In this document: positions 16,868 through 25,425 of the stretch, piece after piece
Numbering within the stretch: the first letter of the stretch is position 1
How the letters are laid out: each line of letters starts with the position of its first letter
DNA from: Streptomyces sp. RKND-216
GTDB lineage: Bacteria > Actinomycetota > Actinomycetes > Streptomycetales > Streptomycetaceae
Length of the DNA: 64,000 nt
NCBI RefSeq assembly: GCF_004795255.1
Contig: NZ_SSBQ01000002.1
Span: 1,986,001-2,050,000, forward strand
Direction: 5' to 3'
Notes under the pieces: generated by a model
The model's input: only the letters and a program-made list of their open reading frames with translations
Database searches by the model: none
Told to the model about the DNA's origin: nothing
Made by a program: the position numbers and the translations under genes

Positions 16868-17114
16868 ACCAGGTGAAGACGGGTGGCGGCTGGGTGTGCG
16901 GCACGGCCCAGGGCTGGGTGGTCGCCGCCCAGGCGGCGAAGAGCACGGCCGCGACGGCGGCCAGCGTCCACAGCGTCACGTGCAGGCCGTGGCGGCGGCG
17001 CAGGAGGCGGGCGCCGCGGGCGCTCGCCCGGGCAGCCAGGTCGGCGGGGACGGGGGTGTGGGCGGCGTCCAGCATGCGCCGGACCTCGCTCTCCTTGCGG
17101 TCGAACGCGCTCAC
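16866..17114 (-). CDS. Small single-span membrane protein, possible sigma-factor partner
   Basis: 82 residues: a charged N-terminal half (FDRKESEVRRMLDAAH), an Arg-rich stretch, then one membrane span (about 45-66) and a short Pro-rich tail. The ATG overlaps the stop of the ECF-type sigma gene by four bases, so the two are co-translated. Membrane proteins encoded next to ECF sigma factors are often anti-sigma factors. However, this one is short and has no zinc-binding HxxxCxxC motif, so that role is inference only. Confidence 0.7.
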   Translation of the reverse strand: MSAFDRKESEVRRMLDAAHTPVPADLAARASARGARLLRRRHGLHVTLWTLAAVAAVLFAAWAATTQPWAVPHTQPPPVFTW

Positions 17115-17626
17115 GGCGCCACCTTCTCCCGTGCCGGGCCGGACTGGGCGGTCGGCGGGTTCCCTCGCGAAGTGCCCTCGGGCACGGCCGGGGGGCGGGA
17201 CCGCAGGGTCGTGGTCGCGCGCGTGCAGAGCGTGCGGACCCGCTCGACGGGCAGCGCGAGCGCGGCGGCCACCTGTTCCTCGGCGACCCCTTCGTACAGC
17301 CGCAGCACCAGGACGAGCCGCTCCTGGGGGGCGAGGCGGCCGAGAAGGCCGCCTCGGGGCCTGCGGTAGCGCCAGGCGTTGTGGGCGAAGCGGCCGGCGA
17401 GCTCCAGCCGCGCATGGTCGTACGGGTCGTCGCCGCGCAGCCGTCCCCAGTCGGCGTAGGTGCGGGCGAGGGCGCCGACCAGGAGGTCCTCGGCGAGCGG
17501 GGACTCCTCCGCCGGCTCGGCCGTGAGCAGCCTGGCGGCATGGAGAAGCCGCCCGCCGGCCCCCGCGACGAACGCTTCGAACTCCTGGGCGCGGCGACGT
17601 TCCTGCGACACCTGACGCGTCTCCAC
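17111..17626 (-). CDS. ECF/SigE-like RNA polymerase sigma factor
   Basis: 171 residues from GTG17626, chosen because GGGAGG lies eight bases upstream; an ATG at 17680 is also open. The region 2-like part reads FEAFVAGAGGRLLHAARLL, then LAEDLLVGALARTYADWGRL. Region 4 reads LGRLAPQERLVLVLRLYEGVAEEQVAAALALPVERVRTLCTRA (shown here in part as LAPQERLVLVLRLYEG and EQVAAALALPVERVRTL). It would steer RNA polymerase to a small regulon. It is paired by a four-base overlap with a small membrane protein that may control it. Region 2.4 is weakly conserved, so promoter recognition may be degenerate. Confidence 0.8.
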   Translation of the reverse strand: METRQVSQERRRAQEFEAFVAGAGGRLLHAARLLTAEPAEESPLAEDLLVGALARTYADWGRLRGDDPYDHARLELAGRFAHNAWRYRRPRGGLLGRLAPQERLVLVLRLYEGVAEEQVAAALALPVERVRTLCTRATTTLRSRPPAVPEGTSRGNPPTAQSGPAREKVAP

Positions 17627-17827
17627 CGATGTTCGCCTCCCGTTCTCTTCATGGGAAGGCAGGAACGGTGATCGAATCAAGAGGACGGTCGGGCCGGGAT
17701 CACACGGATGCGCGTGGGACGGACGGGTGCGGGAGGCCGCTCGTGGGGCCGCGGCGGGAGCCGTCCCGTCTCCCCCGGGGCGCGGGAGCGCCCTCGGGGG
17801 TGCGGGAGATGTCTCGGGTGCCGCCGG

Positions 17828-18433
17828 CTACCGGGGCAGGAGCCCGGCGGTCGAGAGGGCGGTGTTGAAGCGGGTGAGGAGCGAGCAGAAGGTGGCGCGT
17901 TCGCTCTCGCTCCAGCCGTCGGTCAGCCGTTCCATGAGGGCGCGACGGGAGGACCGGACCTGTTCCAGCCGGGTGGAGCCGCGCGGCGAGAGCTGGAGGA
18001 CGACGGCGCGGCCGTCCTCGGGGTGGGAGGTGCGTTTGACCAGGCCGGAGTCGACGAGCGGGGCGACCTGCCGGGTCACGGTTGAGGAGTCGATGCCCAT
18101 GCCGGCGGCAAGGGCCTTTACTCCCATCGGGCCCTCCCGGTCCAGGCGGTGGAGCAGCAGGTAGGCGGCACGGTCCATGGAGTTGCGGGCCTGCCCCACA
18201 CCCCCGAGCCGGGTCTGCTCTGCGCGGCGCGCGAAAACGGCCACCTGGTGCTGCATGGCGTCGAAGACGCATGCCATGGCGTCATCCGCGCTGTCGCCGC
18301 CGTATGCCGCGGCGTCGCCGTCCGCCGCGGAGCCGTCGGGCGGCAGGAGGCCGTCGGCGGCGGGCGCGGATGCGCGGCCGGACGCCTCGGGGGTGTCGGG
18401 GTTCTGGGTCGTCAGTTCCGGGTGCGTGGGCAT
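17828..18433 (-). CDS. MarR-family transcriptional regulator
   Basis: 201 residues. After a disordered Ala/Asp/Pro-rich N-terminal ~50 residues come the MarR winged-helix elements: NSMDRAAYLLLHRLDREGPMGVKALAAGMGI (first helices), DSSTVTRQVAPLVDSGLVKR (recognition helix) and the wing HPEDGRAVVLQLSPRG. MarR dimers usually repress a nearby gene until a small ligand binds. The gene is divergent from threonine ammonia-lyase across a 227-base region that could hold its operator. Target and ligand are unknown. Confidence 0.9.
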   Translation of the reverse strand: MPTHPELTTQNPDTPEASGRASAPAADGLLPPDGSAADGDAAAYGGDSADDAMACVFDAMQHQVAVFARRAEQTRLGGVGQARNSMDRAAYLLLHRLDREGPMGVKALAAGMGIDSSTVTRQVAPLVDSGLVKRTSHPEDGRAVVLQLSPRGSTRLEQVRSSRRALMERLTDGWSESERATFCSLLTRFNTALSTAGLLPR

Positions 18434-18660
18434 GGCCGGGATGCTCGCTTCTTAGGTGGATGCAGGGGGTGGACGGCGGGGAGAGTGTGTGGACCACAGT
18501 ACGCGCAACGGCCCCGGTGGCGTACCGCTGCGACGGCGGCGGTTGGCCTTCGGGGAGCGGGGGTTCGGGCCCCGTGCGCCTGACGGGCGGAGGGGGCGGG
18601 GAGGCGAAACGGTTCAGCACCGGAAGGGCCGGACTGCGCGGCTGGTGCCAGACTGACCGC

Positions 18661-19992
18661 ATGGCCGCCCGCCCCGACGAGCCCCGCACCGGGACCTCCG
18701 GTGCGGGCGCCGCGTACTCCGCCAGCCCTGAAGGGGCCGCCGCCCCGATGACCCCCTCCACTCCGCCCGGCGACGCCGTCCCGTCCGCCTTCGCCGTCAC
18801 CGTTGACGACGTCCGGGCCGCGCAGAAGACCCTCGAGGGCGTGGCCCGTACGACCGCCCTGGAGGGGAGCCGCTACCTGACCAGGCTGGTCGGCTCGCCG
18901 GTGCACCTCAAATGCGAGAACCTCCAGCGCACCGGATCCTTCAAGCTGCGGGGGGCGTACGTGCGCATAGCGGGGCTGTCCCCGGAGGACCGGGCCCGCG
19001 GGGTGGTGGCGGCGAGCGCCGGGAACCACGCCCAGGGCGTGGCGCTGGCGGCGGCGCTGCTCGGCGTCCACTCGACCGTGTTCATGCCGGTCGGGGCGCC
19101 ACTGCCGAAGGTGGCGGCGACGCGGGACTACGGGGCGCAGGTGGTCCTGCAGGGGCAGGTGGTGGACGAGTCCCTGCGGGCCGCCGAGGAGTACGCCGCG
19201 GAGACCGGCGGTGTGCTGATCCATCCGTTCGACCACCCGGATGTGGTGGCCGGGCAGGGGACGCTGGGGCTGGAGATCCTGGAGCAGTGCCCGGAGGTGC
19301 GCACCATCGTGGTGGGCGTCGGCGGAGGCGGGCTGGCGGCCGGGATCGCGGTGGCGGTGAAGCGGTTCCGTCCGGACGTGCGGATCGTCGGGGTACAGGC
19401 GGAGGGGGCGGCGGCCTACCCGCCGTCGCTGGCGGCGGGTAGGCCGGTGGCGCTGGACGCGATGTCGACCATGGCGGACGGCATCAAGGTGGGGCGGCCG
19501 GGAGACGTGCCGTTCGAAATCGTTGGCGCTCTCGTGGACGAGGTCCGTACGGTTTCCGAGGACGCGTTGTCCAGCGCACTGCTGCTCTGCCTGGAGCGGG
19601 CGAAGCTGGTCGTGGAGCCTGCGGGGGCGAGTTCCGTGGCGGCGGTGATGTCCGACCCGGGCGCCTTCGAGGGCCCGCTCGTCGCGGTTCTCTCCGGGGG
19701 GAACGTGGATCCGCTGGTGCTGCAGCGGACGCTGCGGCACGGCATGGCGGCCGCCGGGCGCTACCTGTCGCTGCGGCTTCGGCTGTCGGACCGGCCGGGT
19801 GCGCTGGCGGCGCTCCTGGGGGAGTTGTCAGTGGCCGACGCTAACGTCCTCGACGTGAGTCATGTCCGGACCGAACCGCGGCTGGGGCTCGACGAGGTGG
19901 AGGTGGAGCTGCATCTGGAGACCAAGGGACCCGAGCACTGCATCGAGCTGTCGGCGACCCTGCGCTCGGCGGGCTACACGGTCGTGAGCTGA
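18661..19992 (+). CDS. ilvA: Threonine ammonia-lyase (threonine dehydratase)
   Basis: 443 residues from ATG18661; ATG18748 (414 residues) is the alternative. The first is supported by a CAGACT -10-like box ending six bases before it (leaderless); the second fits the usual length better. PLP-dependent fold type II: LKCENLQRTGSFKLRGAY contains the cofactor Lys, then SAGNHAQGVA and VGVGGGGLAAG (phosphate-binding glycines). The last ~80 residues form an ACT-like domain (SLRLRLSDRPGALAALLGEL). It deaminates threonine to 2-oxobutanoate for isoleucine synthesis or threonine breakdown. The short form with one ACT domain resembles the catabolic-type enzyme common in actinobacteria. The MarR gene is divergent upstream. 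Confidence 0.93.
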   Translation: MAARPDEPRTGTSGAGAAYSASPEGAAAPMTPSTPPGDAVPSAFAVTVDDVRAAQKTLEGVARTTALEGSRYLTRLVGSPVHLKCENLQRTGSFKLRGAYVRIAGLSPEDRARGVVAASAGNHAQGVALAAALLGVHSTVFMPVGAPLPKVAATRDYGAQVVLQGQVVDESLRAAEEYAAETGGVLIHPFDHPDVVAGQGTLGLEILEQCPEVRTIVVGVGGGGLAAGIAVAVKRFRPDVRIVGVQAEGAAAYPPSLAAGRPVALDAMSTMADGIKVGRPGDVPFEIVGALVDEVRTVSEDALSSALLLCLERAKLVVEPAGASSVAAVMSDPGAFEGPLVAVLSGGNVDPLVLQRTLRHGMAAAGRYLSLRLRLSDRPGALAALLGELSVADANVLDVSHVRTEPRLGLDEVEVELHLETKGPEHCIELSATLRSAGYTVVS

Positions 19993-20325
19993 CGTCCGCG
20001 GACGCCGCCCGTCCGCCGGAGGGGTCCACCGCGACGCGGAAGCGGCGGCCCCGCCCGACGACGGCACCTCCGCCGACACCTCGCGCCCCACCGCCACCCG
20101 TCGCACTCACCGACCTAGAGCACTCGCGACTGTCTCGTATTTCGGTTGACGCGATATATCGCATGGGGGAGAGTGGTCGTCCGCCGCCGCACCGCCCGGC
20201 ACCCCTGCCCTTCCGCCACCATGCCGACTCCCGGGCCGGCCCCCGGCCGGGACCGCGCACCCACGCCGCGCCCCGCGCGGCCCGTACCTTTCCGAAGTCC
20301 TCCGACCCTTCACCAGGAGTGCCAC
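19993..20325. other. Gene-free stretch upstream of the ABC exporter
   Basis: 333 bases. It holds a TTGACG box (20146-20151) fused to a 12-bp palindrome (20151-20162) and a CACCAGGAG ribosome site before ATG20326. Nothing else recognised. Confidence 0.6.
20151..20162. promoter_or_regulatory. Operator-like palindrome GCGATATATCGC
   Basis: A perfect 12-bp AT-centred palindrome in otherwise GC-rich DNA, sharing its first base with a TTGACG -35-like box (20146-20151). AT-rich ATAT-cored palindromes are typical of PadR-type repressor sites upstream of DrrAB-type exporters. No PadR gene is near, so the repressor would be encoded elsewhere. Confidence 0.5.
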
Positions 20326-21360
20326 ATGCCAGGCGCCATTCACGCCGAAGGTCTCGTCAAGACCTTCGGCGACGTAAAGGCTCTGGACGGCGTCGACCTC
20401 GACGTGCCCGAGGGGACCGTGCTCGGTCTGCTCGGCCCGAACGGCGCCGGCAAGACCACCGCCGTCCGCGTCCTGACCACCCTGCTGCGACCGGACAGCG
20501 GCACAGCCGTCGTCGCCGGGATCGACGTGCTCAGCCGTCCCACCGAAGTGCGCCGCAACATCGGCCTGTCCGGCCAGTTCGCCGCGGTCGACGAGTACCT
20601 GACCGGCCGGGAGAACCTCCAGATGGTCGGGCAGCTCTACCAGATGTCCGCCCGCGACGCGAAGCGGCGTGCGGGCGAGCTGCTGGAGCGGTTCAACCTC
20701 GCCGACGCCGCCGACCGCACTGCCAAGACCTACTCCGGCGGCATGCGCCGCCGGCTCGACCTCGCCGCGGCGCTCGTCGTCAGCCCGCCCGTGATGTTCA
20801 TGGACGAGCCGACGACCGGACTCGACCCGCGGAACCGCCAGCAGCTCTGGGAGGTCATCGAGGAACTGGTCGCCGGCGGCACCACGCTCCTCCTCACCAC
20901 CCAGTACCTGGAGGAGGCCGACCGCCTGGCGCACGACATCGCCGTCGTCGACCACGGCAAGGTCATCGCCCGCGGCACGTCCGACCAGCTCAAGGCCAGG
21001 ACCGGCGGCGAACGCGTCGAGGTCGTCGTGCACGACCGCGACGACCTCCCCACCGCCGACACCGTGCTGCGCGGCCTCGGCAAGGGGGACACGGTCATCG
21101 AGGAGCACACCCGCAAGCTCACCGTGCCGGTGACCGGCGGAGCGAAGCTGCTCGCCGAGGTCATCCGCGAACTCGACACCCGCGGCGTGGAGATCGACGA
21201 CATCGGCCTGCGCCGCCCGACCCTCGACGACGTCTTCATCTCCCTCACCGGCCACGCCGCCGAGGAGCGGGAGAACGGCCGGCCGGGCCCCGACGCCGCG
21301 GCCGCCGACGACACGAGCACCACCGGCCAGGCCGGGACCACGAAGGAGGCATCCCGGTGA
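20326..21360 (+). CDS. ABC transporter ATP-binding protein, daunorubicin-resistance (DrrA) type
   Basis: 344 residues. Walker A GPNGAGKTT, the Q-loop region (NIGLSGQFAAVDEYLTGRENL), the signature YSGGMRRRLDLAAAL, Walker B VMFMDEPTTGLDP and the switch His after LLLTTQYLEEAD are all present. The C-terminal ~100 residues are the DrrA-type extension, ending in a Glu/Ala/Thr-rich tail. ATG20326 has an AGGAG ribosome site. It overlaps the permease gene by four bases. The pair should export a hydrophobic compound, drug or lipid; the substrate is unknown. It is well outside the biosynthetic cluster and probably unrelated to it. Confidence 0.93.
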   Translation: MPGAIHAEGLVKTFGDVKALDGVDLDVPEGTVLGLLGPNGAGKTTAVRVLTTLLRPDSGTAVVAGIDVLSRPTEVRRNIGLSGQFAAVDEYLTGRENLQMVGQLYQMSARDAKRRAGELLERFNLADAADRTAKTYSGGMRRRLDLAAALVVSPPVMFMDEPTTGLDPRNRQQLWEVIEELVAGGTTLLLTTQYLEEADRLAHDIAVVDHGKVIARGTSDQLKARTGGERVEVVVHDRDDLPTADTVLRGLGKGDTVIEEHTRKLTVPVTGGAKLLAEVIRELDTRGVEIDDIGLRRPTLDDVFISLTGHAAEERENGRPGPDAAAADDTSTTGQAGTTKEASR

Positions 21361-22220
21361 GCGTCACCGAGAGCAAGATCGCGGCGCAGCCGGCGCCGGT
21401 GGCCAAGGGCGGCCTGAGCCAGTCGGTGACCGACTCGCTGATCGTCGCCAAGCGCAACCTGATCCGCATGAAGCGTATCCCGGAGATGGTCATCTTCGGA
21501 CTGATCCAGCCCGTGATGTTCGTGGTGCTCTTCTCCTACGTCTTCGGCGGGTCGATCAACGTGCCCGGAGCCGGTCTGGACCCCGGCGCCTACCGCGAGT
21601 TCCTGATGGCGGGCATCTTCGCCCAAACCGTCACGTTCGCCACAGCGGGCGCCGGCGCGGGCATCGCCGAGGACATGCACAAGGGCCTGATCGACCGCTT
21701 CCGGTCGCTGCCGATGGCCCGCGGCGCCGTCCTCACCGGGCGTACGCTCGCCGACCTGGTGCAGACCGCCCTCACCCTGGTGGTGCTGGCGCTGGTCGCA
21801 CTCATCGTCGGCTGGCGCACGCACGAGAACGCCCTGAAGGTGCTCGCCGGCTTCGGCCTGCTGCTCCTCCTGGGCTACGCGTTCACCTGGATCGGGGCCC
21901 TCATCGGCCTCAGCGTGCGCACGCCCGAGGCCGCCACCTCCGGCGGCCTGATCTGGCTGTTCCCGCTGACGTTCATCTCCATCGCGTTCGTGCCGTCGCA
22001 GAACATGCCGACCGTACTCCAGCACATCGCCGAGTGGAATCCGTTCAGCGCCACCGTGCAGGCGGCCCGCGAGCTGTTCGGCAACGTCGCGCCCGGCTAT
22101 CCGGTGCCGGACGCCTGGCCGATGCAGCACCCGGCGTGGGCCTCGCTCATCTGGTCGGTTCTGATCATCGCGGTGTTCCGGACGCTGGCGGTGCGGAAGT
22201 ACAAGTCCGCCTCCGGCTGA
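21357..22220 (+). CDS. ABC-2 type permease, DrrB type
   Basis: 287 residues from GTG21357, inside the ATPase stop (GTGA overlap). Six membrane spans are visible; a conserved cytoplasmic segment (GIAEDMHKGLIDRFRSLPMARGAVLTGR) lies between spans 2 and 3, as in DrrB and other ABC-2 permeases, and the NPFSATVQAARELFGN motif precedes the last helix. It forms the membrane channel of the exporter with the upstream ATPase. A strong bidirectional hairpin lies just downstream. Confidence 0.92.
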   Translation: MSVTESKIAAQPAPVAKGGLSQSVTDSLIVAKRNLIRMKRIPEMVIFGLIQPVMFVVLFSYVFGGSINVPGAGLDPGAYREFLMAGIFAQTVTFATAGAGAGIAEDMHKGLIDRFRSLPMARGAVLTGRTLADLVQTALTLVVLALVALIVGWRTHENALKVLAGFGLLLLLGYAFTWIGALIGLSVRTPEAATSGGLIWLFPLTFISIAFVPSQNMPTVLQHIAEWNPFSATVQAARELFGNVAPGYPVPDAWPMQHPAWASLIWSVLIIAVFRTLAVRKYKSASG

Positions 22221-22236
22221 CCGGGCCGAGGTACGC

Positions 22237-22278
22237 GCGAGGGGCCCGGACGCCGCGTGCGGCGTCCGGGCCCCTCGC
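22237..22278. terminator. Bidirectional terminator between ABC permease and greA
   Basis: A perfect 20-bp stem (22237-22256 with 22259-22278) and a two-base loop lie between two converging genes. Confidence 0.85.
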
Positions 22279-22298
22279 CATGTCCGTGGTGGCGGCAC

Positions 22299-22796
22299 TC
22301 AGCCCTGGTAGGGCTTGGCCTCCAGGATGCGCACCGACGCCATCTTCCCGTTCGGCAGCTCGTACTCGGCGTCCTCGCCGACCTTCTTGCCGTTCACGCC
22401 GTTCCCCAGCGGGGACTGCGGGGAGTACGTCTCCACGTCGGCGCTGGCGTACTCACGGGAGGCGAGCAGGAACGTCAGCGTGTCGTCCTCGTCGCCGTCG
22501 AACGCGATCGTCACCACCATGCCGGGGGCGACCACACCCGTGTCCGCCGGGGCCTCGCCCACCTTGGCCGTCTCGAGCAGCTGCGTCAGCTGCCGCACGC
22601 GCAGCTCCTGCTTGCCCTGCTCCTCCTTGGCCGCGTGGTAGCCGCCGTTCTCGCGGAGGTCTCCCTCCTCACGCGCCGCCTCGATCTTCTTGGCGATCTC
22701 CGTGCGTGCAGGACCCGACAGGTACTCCAGCTCCGCCTTGAGCTGGCTGTACGCCTCCTGGGTCAGCCAGGTGACGTTGTCGCTGGTCTGGGTCAC
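22299..22796 (-). CDS. greA: Transcription elongation factor GreA
   Basis: 165 residues. The start GTG22796 is chosen for its AGGAGCGACC ribosome site; the longer ATG form adds ten unlikely residues. The N-terminal coiled coil reads WLTQEAYSQLKAELEYL and IAKKIEAAREEGDLRENGGYHAAKEEQG, whose tip acidic residues (GDLREN) reach into RNA polymerase to trigger transcript cleavage. The C-terminal globular domain has SPQSPLGNGVNGKKVGE. It rescues backtracked polymerase. Transcribed alone, ending in the shared hairpin. Confidence 0.96.
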   Translation of the reverse strand: MTQTSDNVTWLTQEAYSQLKAELEYLSGPARTEIAKKIEAAREEGDLRENGGYHAAKEEQGKQELRVRQLTQLLETAKVGEAPADTGVVAPGMVVTIAFDGDEDDTLTFLLASREYASADVETYSPQSPLGNGVNGKKVGEDAEYELPNGKMASVRILEAKPYQG

Positions 22797-22985
22797 GGTC
22801 GCTCCTCGTCGGTACCGGGTACACAAAACAACGCCCTGCCCGTAAGGCTGCGCCGAGACGGGCGGGCGGAAACTACGAGCCTAACAATTCCGGCGGAAAA
22901 GGGAAGAAGTGCGGACGGACGGTGTCCCTCCGTTCGCGTGACGTCGCGCTCCCCGCACGCCGCGGGACCGCGCGACCGGGGCCGC

Positions 22986-23408
22986 TCAGCCGTCCGCCGC
23001 CGCGTGACAGCCGACGAGCTGCATACGGGCCGCCGGGCCCGTCGTCCGCACGGTCACCACCGGGTCGACGCGTTCGGCGCCGCCGGAGACACGCACGTCC
23101 TTCCTTCCGACCACACCGCCCTCGGTACCCAGCACACGCAGGGTGCACACGCCCGTCACACCGGCGTCCTTGTGGATCTCCAGCCGCGCCTCGACCGACT
23201 CGTCCGACACCTTGCGGAAAGTGATGACCGAGCCGCTCACCTCCGCACCGGCGACGTAGGACCAGCCGAACCAGCCGACCAGGGCGAGCAGCGCCACCCC
23301 CAGCACGGCACCGACCGTGCGGAGGCCCCGGTCGGAGTCGCGACCGGCGGCTGCCGCGCCGGAGCGGCCGTAGCGGCCCTCGGGCGGGCGGGCACGGGTG
23401 TCGGCCAT
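22986..23408 (-). CDS. DUF4307-like membrane protein
   Basis: 140 residues: a disordered N-terminal part rich in Arg/Gly/Ala, one membrane span (about 29-50, VGAVLGVALLALVGWFGWSYV), and an extracytoplasmic beta-rich domain (GSVITFRKVSDESVEARLEI and a VCTLRVLG strand) with two cysteines. Size, layout and position next to mca match the actinobacterial DUF4307 family as I recall it. Function unknown. It is divergent from mca, sharing a 95-base promoter region. Confidence 0.75.
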   Translation of the reverse strand: MADTRARPPEGRYGRSGAAAAGRDSDRGLRTVGAVLGVALLALVGWFGWSYVAGAEVSGSVITFRKVSDESVEARLEIHKDAGVTGVCTLRVLGTEGGVVGRKDVRVSGGAERVDPVVTVRTTGPAARMQLVGCHAAADG

Positions 23409-23503
23409 GGCAGGTCCTACTCGGATGGGGCGGGAATACGGCGGGGGGCTCGTTCGGTCACTATAGAAGCCGTCTGACGTGACGAGACAACGAGGATCGA
23501 GCC

Positions 23504-24376
23504 TTGACTGAGCAGCTCCGACTGATGGCCGTGCACGCGCACCCCGACGACGAGTCGAGCAAGGGCGCCGCGACCATGGCGAAGTACGTGTCCGAGGGGG
23601 TGGACGTGCTGGTCGCGACCTGCACGGGCGGTGAACGCGGCTCCATCCTCAACCCCAAGCTCCAGGGCGACGCCTACATCGAGGCGAACATCCACGAGGT
23701 GCGCCGCAAGGAGATGGACGAGGCCCGCGAGATCCTCGGCGTCGAGCAGGCGTGGCTCGGCTTCGTCGACTCCGGCCTCCCCGAGGGCGACCCGCTGCCG
23801 CCGCTGCCCGACGGCTGCTTCGCCCTCCAGGACGTCGAGACGGCGGCCGAGCCGCTGGTACGGCTGATCCGTTCCTTCCGTCCGCACGTGATGACCACGT
23901 ACGACGAGAACGGCGGCTACCCGCACCCCGACCACATCATGACCCACAAGGTTTCCATGGCCGCCTTCGAGGCCGCCGGCGACGCCACGCGGTATCCGGA
24001 CGCCGGCCCGGCCTGGCAGCCGCAGAAGATCTACTACAACCAGGGCTTCAACCCGCAGCGCACCCGCGCGCTGCACGAGGCGCTGCTGGAGCGCGGCCTG
24101 GAGTCGCCGTACGGCGAGTGGCTGGAGCGGTTCAAGGAGTTCCAGCGCAAGGAGCGCGAGCTGACCACGTTCGTGCCCTGCGGGGACTTCTTCGAGATCC
24201 GCGACAAGGCCCTCATCGCGCACGCCACCCAGATCGACCCCGACGGCGGCTGGTTCCGCGTCCCGCTGGAGATCCAGCGGGAGGTCTGGCCGACGGAGGA
24301 GTACGAGCTCGCGAAGTCACTCGTGGACACCTCCCTCCCCGAGGACGACCTCTTCTCCGGCATCCGGGAGAATTGA
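23504..24376 (+). CDS. mca: Mycothiol S-conjugate amidase
   Basis: 290 residues from TTG23504, which follows GAGGAT. The zinc site AHPDDE (His13, Asp16) and GGYPHPDHIMTH are typical of the MshB/Mca LmbE-like family, and the ~290-residue length with the C-terminal EIQREVWPTEEYELA region fits Mca rather than MshB. It hydrolyses mycothiol adducts of electrophiles and antibiotics to a mercapturic acid and glucosaminyl-inositol, so it detoxifies. Mycothiol is restricted to actinobacteria, supporting the taxonomic call. The next small membrane protein starts four bases after the stop. Confidence 0.93.
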   Translation: MTEQLRLMAVHAHPDDESSKGAATMAKYVSEGVDVLVATCTGGERGSILNPKLQGDAYIEANIHEVRRKEMDEAREILGVEQAWLGFVDSGLPEGDPLPPLPDGCFALQDVETAAEPLVRLIRSFRPHVMTTYDENGGYPHPDHIMTHKVSMAAFEAAGDATRYPDAGPAWQPQKIYYNQGFNPQRTRALHEALLERGLESPYGEWLERFKEFQRKERELTTFVPCGDFFEIRDKALIAHATQIDPDGGWFRVPLEIQREVWPTEEYELAKSLVDTSLPEDDLFSGIREN

Positions 24377-24380
24377 CCCC

Positions 24381-24620
24381 ATGAGTGCGACACAGACCAG
24401 CCTCGCCCAGCTCCTGCCGCTCGCGAAGGAACTGGACGAGAGCAAGGTGAGCCCCGGCGTCCTCGGCTTCCTCGTCTTCGCCGTCATCGGCCTGGCGGTG
24501 TGGATGCTGATGAAGTCCATGAACAGGCACATGAAGCGAGTCGACTTCGAGGAGGCCCCGGCCTCCGAGTCCGCGACCGACACCGCGAAGAAGGCGGGCG
24601 GCGGCACCCGGCACGCCTGA
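24381..24620 (+). CDS. Small membrane protein in the mca operon
   Basis: 79 residues with one membrane span (about 26-46, VLGFLVFAVIGLAVWMLMKSM), then a basic stretch and a Lys/Ala-rich tail. It starts four bases after the mca stop, so it is co-transcribed. No recognised domain. Confidence 0.8.
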   Translation: MSATQTSLAQLLPLAKELDESKVSPGVLGFLVFAVIGLAVWMLMKSMNRHMKRVDFEEAPASESATDTAKKAGGGTRHA

Positions 24621-24663
24621 CGCCCGTCCCCGGCCCTTCGCCCCGCCCCCGTAGGGAGACACC

Positions 24664-25329
24664 ATGCTCTTCGGCCGACACAAGAACACGCTGCCCACCG
24701 CCGAGGAGGCACTGCCCGGCCGCGACGAGCCCGCCTTCGGTGTGCCGGACCGGCACACCGTGCTGGGCAACCCGCTGGCCGGCCCCTACCCGGAGGGCCT
24801 GGAGGTCGCCGACTTCGCTCTCGGCTGCTTCTGGGGCGCGGAGCGGAAGTTCTGGCAGACCGACGGCGTGTGGACCACTCTGGTCGGCTACCAGGGCGGC
24901 CACACCCCGAACCCCACCTACGACGAGGTGTGCTCCGGCATGACCGGCCACGCCGAGGTCGTCCGGGTCGTGTTCGACCCGGCGCAGCTCTCCTACGAGG
25001 AGCTGCTGCGGGTCTTCTGGGAGGCGCACGACCCGACCCAGGGCAACCGCCAGGGCAACGACGTCGGCACCCAGTACCGCTCCGCCGTCTACACCCACTC
25101 CCCCGCCCAGCAGGCGACGGCCGAGGCGTCCCGCGAGGCGTACCGGAAGGTCCTCGCCGACGCCGGGCACGGGGAGATCACCACCACCGTGCTCCCCGCC
25201 GCCGACCGGCCGTTCCATCCCGCCGAGGCCTACCACCAGCAGTACCTGGACAAGAACCCGGGCGGCTATTGCGGGATCGGCGGCACGGGCGTCTCCTGCC
25301 CGGTCGGCGTCGCCCGCACCGACGGCTGA
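24664..25329 (+). CDS. msrA: Peptide methionine sulfoxide reductase A
   Basis: 221 residues, ATG after GTAGGGAGACACC. The catalytic GCFWGAE motif has Cys55, and [16 protein letters not shown] and [16 protein letters not shown] follow in the usual order. Two more cysteines near the C-terminus ([16 protein letters not shown]) are the likely resolving residues. The enzyme reduces methionine-S-sulfoxide in proteins using thioredoxin. Placed with mca, it fits a thiol/oxidative-damage repair group. Confidence 0.95.
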   Translation: MLFGRHKNTLPTAEEALPGRDEPAFGVPDRHTVLGNPLAGPYPEGLEVADFALGCFWGAERKFWQTDGVWTTLVGYQGGHTPNPTYDEVCSGMTGHAEVVRVVFDPAQLSYEELLRVFWEAHDPTQGNRQGNDVGTQYRSAVYTHSPAQQATAEASREAYRKVLADAGHGEITTTVLPAADRPFHPAEAYHQQYLDKNPGGYCGIGGTGVSCPVGVARTDG

Positions 25330-25425
25330 ACTCGCGGTCGCAGCCGTGTCACCGCGCGCCCGGAAGCACGGCCGCCGGGCGGAAATCGTGTGGCGCCGCG
25401 TGCCGCGACGACGGATGCTCCGGGG

